From Candidatus Pacearchaeota archaeon (GTDB taxonomy: Archaea; Nanobdellota; Nanobdellia; Pacearchaeales; GW2011-AR1), in contig NYZR01000044.1 in NCBI GenBank assembly GCA_002687255.1, positions 1-6,071 of the forward strand: a stretch of DNA of 6,071 bases, given 5' to 3'. This document shows positions 1-3,909 of this stretch, piece after piece. How positions within the stretch are numbered: position 1 is the first letter of the stretch; the number at the start of each line of letters is the position of its first letter. Below the pieces are notes generated by a model that worked only from the letters and a program-made list of their open reading frames with translations, made no database searches and had not been told where the DNA came from. The position numbers and the translations under genes were made by a program.

Positions 1-19
1 CAAAGACCTTTGGTCTTTG
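1..19. repeat. Perfect hairpin at left window edge
   Basis: Bases 1-8 (CAAAGACC) are the exact reverse complement of 12-19 (GGTCTTTG), with a TTT loop between them. The stem starts on the first base of the window and may extend further left. No T-run follows directly, so alone it is not a typical intrinsic terminator. It shares its AGACC/GGTCT core with the larger hairpin at 39-60, which suggests related elements in one structured RNA or 3' untranslated region. Function unknown. Confidence 0.6.
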
Positions 20-22
20 ATG

Positions 23-76
23 AAACGAGCGCCGTCAAACCCAGACCTTCAGGTCTGGGTGGCGCATCGTTTTTTT
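23..76 (+). terminator. Long stem-loop followed by T-tract, probable + strand terminator
   Basis: An outer stem pairs 23-33 with 61-72 (11 pairs, with A66 bulged). An asymmetric 5-base bulge lies at 34-38. An inner perfect 10-bp stem pairs 39-48 with 51-60 around a 2-base loop. The 3' side runs into seven Ts (70-76). Read on the plus strand this is a stable helix ending in a U-tract, which suits the end of a transcript entering from the left. Read on the minus strand the T-tract becomes an A-tract before the hairpin, so it is less suited to ending the primase message, whose stop codon is at 93-95. Archaeal termination depends mainly on U-tracts, so the strong hairpin could instead be the 3' end of a structured RNA. 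Confidence 0.55.
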
Positions 77-92
77 GATTTATTTGTGTTCT

Positions 93-1649
93 CTAGTCTC
101 TCTTCCCCTGCCGAACCTTCCGAACCACATCCCCCACAGGATTCTTCGTCTCCTGTTTTCCCTTCAACAACCCCAGATCCTTGTAATAACTCGCATGCGC
201 ATAATTAGGCGGCAGCACCTGCTTCTTCTGCCGCAAATGCCAATCCAACTGACTCCGCACATACCCTTCCTTCAAAGGAGGATCGTTCTTTGCATTCCAT
301 ACTCGAACACGTTTCTGTATCTCCTCAGGAACAAAACCAAGAGACCGCAGAAACGTAATCAAAATAAACAGGCCTCGCTTCCGTCCATCAGACAAGCCTT
401 TCAACAACGTCTTGATAGCCGGCGGAAATATTTCATCAGGCACGCCTTGTAAATCCAACGGAGCAAACTCTTTCTTAGCCCCCGAATACCTTTTCTCCTC
501 AATCCTCTCGTCAACAGCACGCTGCGTCCGAGCCCAATCCAATGAGGCAAGCAATAACTGCTGAGCCTCTCCCGGAACACTCTTCGGCAAAAAATTCCGA
601 ACCTCAACCTTCAGAGGATCGGCATCCTTCGGATGAAATCCTTCCAACTCCTCCTTCGTCAACACGACAGAGGCCAACGCCGTCTTCTCATGCAACGAAT
701 ACGGCATCCGAAACAAGTGCCTCGGCGCCACAAGAACAAGATCCAAATTAGCAACCTTCTCCGCCGACACGCCATGCACCTCCTCAAAATATTCGGGATA
801 CCGATCAGAGGCCAACGCCCTCGTCTCGTTCTCCGGATCCTTCGTGTGCTCACAATACCAATACTCCTCCTGGTCAATCACATCCAACAGCCCAGGACAC
901 TCTGCCTGCGGGCACGTCAACCGTTTCTTCGTAATCTTCATATCTCTCCGTTCGATCTCAAAATTACATTCAGGACAGAGCAAACGAACTTTCGTCCCCT
1001 TCAGAGCCGGCCGCTGCGACAACGTGCAAATCACTTCTTGCAAATCCTCTTTCTTGACATTCATCCTCTCTTCAAGAGCACCAACGTTCGTCAACACCTC
1101 AGCAGCAAGCCGATTATAGTCTCTCCGAATATACGACATCAAATACCCACAGATCGCCCGAGGCCAAGCCGGAAACTGCGCCCTCGTCAAAAAGTTCTCT
1201 ACTTTTTCAGGAAACGCAGCCCAAGGAACGATCAAATGAAATCCCTTACTCCCCGAGAACTTGATGCCATACCCCGTAATCCCATGTTGCTCCAATGCAG
1301 CAACGAGCAACCGAGCAGCGATTCTAGAGCAATCTAAAAACGGCGAATCAATATCAATCAACAAATCCCAACCCTCTCGCAAACCATCCTGTTCCTTCGG
1401 AGACATATCTGAATGCAATTCCATAGGATCTGACCACAACTCCTCAGACCCATGAAAAGAAGTCGCCCCCTTGTTCGCCGCACCCACCACGTCACTCGGA
1501 TAGGTCAACACATCCGGCCGTTTGCCATATCCTTCATAATACTGCGGAACCACCTCCCTCTTTGGGCTAAATTCAGCAAGCGCAGTCTGCACCTTCGGCT
1601 GCGAATAATACAACCTCGTGATGGCCTTAATCCGCTCTTCTTTTCCCAT
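93..1649 (-). CDS. priS: DNA primase small (catalytic) subunit with PriL-like C-terminal extension
   Basis: This is the catalytic subunit of the archaeal/eukaryotic replicative primase, which makes primers for DNA replication; 518 residues, longer than usual stand-alone PriS (roughly 330-400). The archaeo-eukaryotic primase core shows the metal-binding pair D99-x-D101 (DLLIDID), the nucleotide-binding motif S132-G-S-K-G-F-H138, and the third motif around 310-323 (RHLFRMPYSLHEKT). Four cysteines, C225, C228, C246 and C251, look like a zinc-ribbon insert. Residues about 405-510 resemble the PriL C-terminal domain as fused to PriS in several DPANN archaea, but the cysteines expected at about 411, 483, 495 and 500 are absent. 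ATG 1649 is chosen because the family's N-terminal region begins there and a TATA-like box lies about 25 bases upstream, suggesting a leaderless message. It is divergent from the clamp gene. Family assignment is firm; the extension assignment is inference. Confidence 0.93.
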   Translation of the reverse strand: MGKEERIKAITRLYYSQPKVQTALAEFSPKREVVPQYYEGYGKRPDVLTYPSDVVGAANKGATSFHGSEELWSDPMELHSDMSPKEQDGLREGWDLLIDIDSPFLDCSRIAARLLVAALEQHGITGYGIKFSGSKGFHLIVPWAAFPEKVENFLTRAQFPAWPRAICGYLMSYIRRDYNRLAAEVLTNVGALEERMNVKKEDLQEVICTLSQRPALKGTKVRLLCPECNFEIERRDMKITKKRLTCPQAECPGLLDVIDQEEYWYCEHTKDPENETRALASDRYPEYFEEVHGVSAEKVANLDLVLVAPRHLFRMPYSLHEKTALASVVLTKEELEGFHPKDADPLKVEVRNFLPKSVPGEAQQLLLASLDWARTQRAVDERIEEKRYSGAKKEFAPLDLQGVPDEIFPPAIKTLLKGLSDGRKRGLFILITFLRSLGFVPEEIQKRVRVWNAKNDPPLKEGYVRSQLDWHLRQKKQVLPPNYAHASYYKDLGLLKGKQETKNPVGDVVRKVRQGKRD

Positions 1650-1670
1650 ACGCTTCCCAGAAACATTAAC

Positions 1671-1676
1671 TATTTA
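1671..1676 (-). promoter_or_regulatory. Putative TATA box for the primase gene
   Basis: The minus strand reads TAGCTAAATAG here, with TAAATA centred about 25 bases before the primase ATG (1649). That is the normal TATA-to-start distance in archaea, so transcription would begin at or next to the start codon. No Shine-Dalgarno-like site precedes the ATG, which fits leaderless translation. The match is short and AT-rich sequence surrounds it, so it is tentative. Confidence 0.35.
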
Positions 1677-1679
1677 GCT

Positions 1680-1700
1680 ATTATGATACAGCACCATAAT
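1680..1700. promoter_or_regulatory. Inverted repeat at the centre of the divergent promoter, possible operator
   Basis: ATTATG at 1680-1685 is the exact reverse complement of CATAAT at 1695-1700, with a 9-base spacer. The dyad centre, base 1690, is the exact midpoint of the 1650-1730 intergenic region and lies between the two TATA-like boxes. The geometry suits a dimeric regulator acting on both genes. Six-base AT-rich arms can arise by chance, so function is inference. Confidence 0.35.
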
Positions 1701-1702
1701 CC

Positions 1703-1709
1703 TTAATAA
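1703..1709 (+). promoter_or_regulatory. Putative TATA box for the clamp gene
   Basis: TTAATAA lies about 25 bases before ATG 1731. It mirrors the primase box around base 1690. The sequence between box and start (CTGACCAGTCCTCAAAGAAG) has no clear ribosome-binding site, so a leaderless or nearly leaderless message is likely. The match to archaeal TATA consensus is partial. Confidence 0.35.
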
Positions 1710-1730
1710 CCTGACCAGTCCTCAAAGAAG

Positions 1731-2459
1731 ATGAAGCTCAAGCTCGACAATCCTAAAATCCTAGCAGACATAATCACCATAATCTCCGACATCGTCACAG
1801 AAGTCCGCCTCAAGGTCAACCCAGAAGGCATGGCTATGACAGCGTTCGACCCAGCAAACGTCGCCATGGTCTTCTTCTCCCTCCCCAAAGATCTCTTCTC
1901 AGAATTCGAGCTAGAAAAAGAAGAAGACCTCGGAATCAACCTAGACAACTTCAAGGCCATCCTCAGAAGATGCAAGCCCGGCGCTGCATTGACCTTAGAG
2001 CGAGCCGACAACATGCTCAAGCTCGGCATCGAAGATAGAGTCAAGCGAGACTTCTCATTGGCATTAGTAGACGTGGACATCGAAGACAAAGAACTCCCTG
2101 AATGGGACTTCACGTCGGTCGTCAAAATGAACTCAGATTCCTTCGTCGAAGTCATCGAAGACTGCGAAGTCGTTTCCGACGCCTGCACCTTCACCGCAAC
2201 ACCAGACAAGTTCATCGTCGAAGCCGCCGGTCTGAACAGTGCCAGAGCAGAATTCTCCTCAGACGAAATAGAAATCCACTCGGCAAATTCAACGGCGAGA
2301 TACTCTCTAGAATACCTCAAAAAATTCATCAAAGGAGCCAAAGTCTCCTCACAAGTCGCCATCAACTTCTCCGACGGACATCCTCTCAGAATAAACTTTC
2401 CCACCGGAAACGTCATGCTCTCTTTTGTGCTAGCTCCGAGGATCGAACAAGAGGACTAA
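1731..2459 (+). CDS. pcn: DNA polymerase sliding clamp (PCNA)
   Basis: PCNA is a ring-shaped trimeric clamp that encircles DNA and tethers replicative polymerase, FEN1, ligase and other partners. At 242 residues it has the usual archaeal PCNA length. The whole chain matches the two-domain PCNA fold: an N-terminal domain starting MKLKLDNPKILADII with the conserved central helix segment VNPEGMAMTAFDPANVAMV (about 29-47), an interdomain connecting loop around 112-127, then the second domain with YSLEYLKKF (191-199) and the terminal strand SFVLAPRIEQED (231-242). The C-terminal tail and the connecting loop form the usual docking site for PIP-box proteins. The gene is GC-rich with many C-ending codons, like the primase gene. 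It is divergent from the primase gene, a functional pairing that makes sense for coordinated replication, and its TAA overlaps the stop of the convergent gene at 2456. Start is ATG 1731, with a TATA-like box about 25 bases upstream. Confidence 0.96.
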   Translation: MKLKLDNPKILADIITIISDIVTEVRLKVNPEGMAMTAFDPANVAMVFFSLPKDLFSEFELEKEEDLGINLDNFKAILRRCKPGAALTLERADNMLKLGIEDRVKRDFSLALVDVDIEDKELPEWDFTSVVKMNSDSFVEVIEDCEVVSDACTFTATPDKFIVEAAGLNSARAEFSSDEIEIHSANSTARYSLEYLKKFIKGAKVSSQVAINFSDGHPLRINFPTGNVMLSFVLAPRIEQED

Positions 2460-2827
2460 CCTGCTTGAGAAACCACACTCTCGCCCCTTAGGTGATCTAC
2501 TAAACCTTTAACAATAATCTCTTTTTCTTCTTCAGAAACTCCAGCGGTTACCCATCCTCCAACATAATTCTTCCCAAATCCAATAATAATTCTCTCACCC
2601 TCTCTTTTCATAGAAAGTGTGGGCCCATAATTCACAGCAACACCACTAGACCCGTCTGAAACCTGAGAGTTGTGAAATGCATAGGTCTCCCATCCTTGCG
2701 CTTGAAACCCTTCTAAGTCTTGCTTCCCATGAACCCTTCCAACCCCTACAGATCTTACCTCCGCAAGCCCTGCTAAATGGCTGTCAAATCCTCTCGGAGT
2801 GATATTTTGATAGTTCTTTATCGCCAT
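2456..2827 (-). CDS. Unrecognised small glycine-rich protein, 123 residues
   Basis: I do not recognise this family. From ATG 2827 the protein has 123 residues, 19 of them glycine, no cysteine, and no signal peptide or membrane segment. The middle (about 60-97, with SSGVAVNYGPT and IIIGFGKNYVGGW) reads as alternating beta strands and turns; the tail SEEEKEIIVKGLVDHLRG (99-116) reads as an amphipathic helix. This suggests a small soluble alpha/beta protein. The frame is open upstream to another ATG at 2893, which would add 22 residues with two Phe and one Cys near the front. I prefer 2827 because the likely TATA box at 2908-2917 would place the transcript start near 2887, downstream of that first ATG. 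The gene converges on PCNA; its TAG overlaps the PCNA TAA by sharing bases 2457-2458. That it is a real gene is supported by its length, its promoter and tight packing, but no homology was recognised. Confidence 0.6.
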   Translation of the reverse strand: MAIKNYQNITPRGFDSHLAGLAEVRSVGVGRVHGKQDLEGFQAQGWETYAFHNSQVSDGSSGVAVNYGPTLSMKREGERIIIGFGKNYVGGWVTAGVSEEEKEIIVKGLVDHLRGESVVSQAG

Positions 2828-2907
2828 GGTGTCTGTAAAATCCCTAACGGGATAGAAGCTGTCAACATAAAAAAAAGAATGACAACTAAACATCCCCAGA
2901 AAAAACG

Positions 2908-2917
2908 GTTTATAAAC
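2908..2917 (-). promoter_or_regulatory. Palindromic TATA box, probably for the 2456-2827 gene
   Basis: GTTTATAAAC is a perfect 10-base palindrome and a strong archaeal TATA-like sequence, so it reads the same on both strands. On the minus strand transcription would start near 2887, giving a leader of about 60 bases before ATG 2827. No plus-strand gene follows within reach, so minus-strand use is favoured. Confidence 0.5.
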
Positions 2918-2979
2918 TTTGCGCTCACCGTGGCTTTGTTAAATAAGTCCTACTAGAGATTTACTTTTTTAACAGAATT

Positions 2980-3264
2980 TTATAATCCCTTCCAAACTAA
3001 TACTGCAGTCAAAATAAGAATCATAACGGTCAAAACGATCATAATCCAAGAACTCCAATTTGTGGATTTTTTCAACTTTTTGATATTATGATTGAGGTTG
3101 TTTAATGCACTCTTCAACTGGAGAGAGACAGCCATTTGGTAATTATCTGAGTGCTTATCATTATTACCTAAGGAAAGAGCCATTAATTCAACATCTGAAC
3201 CTCCCAGTAGATCTTGAGCATCATTTATCAAACCCTCGTCAACCTTATCAAATAGTTTAGTCAT
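2980..3264 (-). CDS. Small protein with C-terminal membrane anchor, 94 residues
   Basis: Family not recognised. The first 70 residues are soluble and mostly helical: an acidic N-terminus (MTKLFDKVDEGL), then a helical stretch rich in Leu and Asn with a basic patch NIKKLKKS (60-67). A single hydrophobic segment at about 72-91 (SWIMIVLTVMILILTAVLVW) ends three residues before the C-terminus, which is the plan of a tail-anchored protein with its bulk in the cytoplasm. The basic patch just before the segment fits that orientation. ATG 3264 overlaps the TGA of the nuclease gene as ATGA and has a purine-rich GAGGGA six bases upstream, so translation is probably coupled. It is the last gene of the minus-strand set. 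Whether it serves the nuclease or is a passenger cannot be told. Confidence 0.7.
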   Translation of the reverse strand: MTKLFDKVDEGLINDAQDLLGGSDVELMALSLGNNDKHSDNYQMAVSLQLKSALNNLNHNIKKLKKSTNWSSWIMIVLTVMILILTAVLVWKGL

Positions 3265-3908
3265 CGTCCCTCACACCACTCACAACTTTCCTTAGGACAA
3301 TCTCCATCTAACAACTTCAACGCCTTCTTCCAAACCTTCTCAGCCATCTTAACATCAACATCCATCTTCACGAGTTCAGTATCAAAGATAACCTCTCCTG
3401 TTGGAGTGACCTTGTTAGGAATATAGAACAGAAGGAAAAAGTGATCCTCCGTTTCGTAACCATTCTTCCTGAGAAGAAAGTTATAGATATTCTGTTGTTG
3501 TCTGTAGTGTTCTGCTGTGTCTTCCTTCAACGCATACCCCCGAGTCTTATAGTCCAACACTATCAACTTCTTCCCCTTGACAAGTATATTATCCACTGCC
3601 CCGTGTAACTCATTCCCCTCCTTATCTGTCCAAGACACACCCTTAAAGTTGCTCTGCCAGACTTTCATCTTTTCTTTATCCTCAAAGAGCTTCATGTTCT
3701 TGCAGTGTCCATTCTCACAAATCTCTGGCGGCAGTTCTCTTTTCTCCATGAACTTGTCAAAATGTATCTTCAGTATCTTGTCCATGCCGCTTGGGAGGCT
3801 GGGAAAGATTCCTGCTGGTCGTTTCCATACCTTGTGTTTTGTCAGCCAGAAACATCTCGGACATTCGTTCATAAGATTCAGTGCTGAGGGGGAGAGTTTG
3901 TATGTCAT
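3261..3908 (-). CDS. RecB/Cas4-like PD-(D/E)XK nuclease, probable Fe-S protein
   Basis: Predicted DNA exonuclease of the RecB/Cas4-like PD-(D/E)XK superfamily, 215 residues. The catalytic set is visible: H49, D106 (LHGAVDNIL), D119-Y-K121 (IVLDYKTRG) and the Q138-x3-Y142 motif in YRQQQNIY. The N-terminus carries LSPSALNLMNECPRCFWL with C16 and C19, and the C-terminus has C204, C209 and C212 (CPKESCEWC). One N-terminal and three C-terminal cysteines is the Fe-S cluster plan of Cas4 and AddB. The frame can be extended to TTG 3935, but ATG 3908 is better: it starts directly at the family's MTYKLSPS beginning and leaves 1 base after the upstream stop (TAAAATG). No cas1, cas2 or CRISPR repeats are present, so a CRISPR role is not supported. 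Similar stand-alone nucleases are, from memory, common in DPANN genomes, so it could be a housekeeping repair enzyme. Its G+C is intermediate between the primase and restriction-modification genes. Confidence 0.88.
   Translation of the reverse strand: MTYKLSPSALNLMNECPRCFWLTKHKVWKRPAGIFPSLPSGMDKILKIHFDKFMEKRELPPEICENGHCKNMKLFEDKEKMKVWQSNFKGVSWTDKEGNELHGAVDNILVKGKKLIVLDYKTRGYALKEDTAEHYRQQQNIYNFLLRKNGYETEDHFFLLFYIPNKVTPTGEVIFDTELVKMDVDVKMAEKVWKKALKLLDGDCPKESCEWCEGR
3267..3272 (-). promoter_or_regulatory. Purine-rich putative ribosome-binding site
   Basis: On the minus strand GAGGGA lies inside the last codons of the nuclease gene, two bases before the ATG (3264-3262). It is a partial Shine-Dalgarno match and supports the 3264 start together with the ATGA overlap. 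The spacing is short, so coupling by the overlap may matter more. Confidence 0.3.
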
Positions 3909-3909
3909 T

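Noticed and set aside
17..85. C/D box small RNA, because TTGATGA at 17-23 resembles a C box
   Set aside because: No D box (CTGA) follows on the plus strand within the region, the first C-box position is not a purine, and the sequence folds instead into a long hairpin.
633..1337. Long open frame on the plus strand across the primase gene (234 codons)
   Set aside because: It lies antisense to a gene with clear primase motifs, its product is rich in Arg, Pro and His with no recognisable domain, and it is explained by the GC-rich codon pattern of the primase strand.
1703..2416. Long open frame on the minus strand across the clamp gene (237 codons)
   Set aside because: It is antisense to an intact PCNA gene and has a Ser-rich low-complexity product, a usual shadow of C-ending codons.
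2521..2534. T-rich stretch (CTTTTTCTTCTTC) as a terminator for the clamp gene
   Set aside because: It lies 60-75 bases past the PCNA stop and could serve, but it also encodes the Glu/Lys-rich helix of the convergent gene, which explains it without a terminator.
3261..3908. CRISPR adaptation gene cas4
   Set aside because: The fold and cysteines are Cas4-like, but there is no cas1, cas2, other cas gene or repeat array in the window, so a stand-alone RecB-like nuclease is the safer name.
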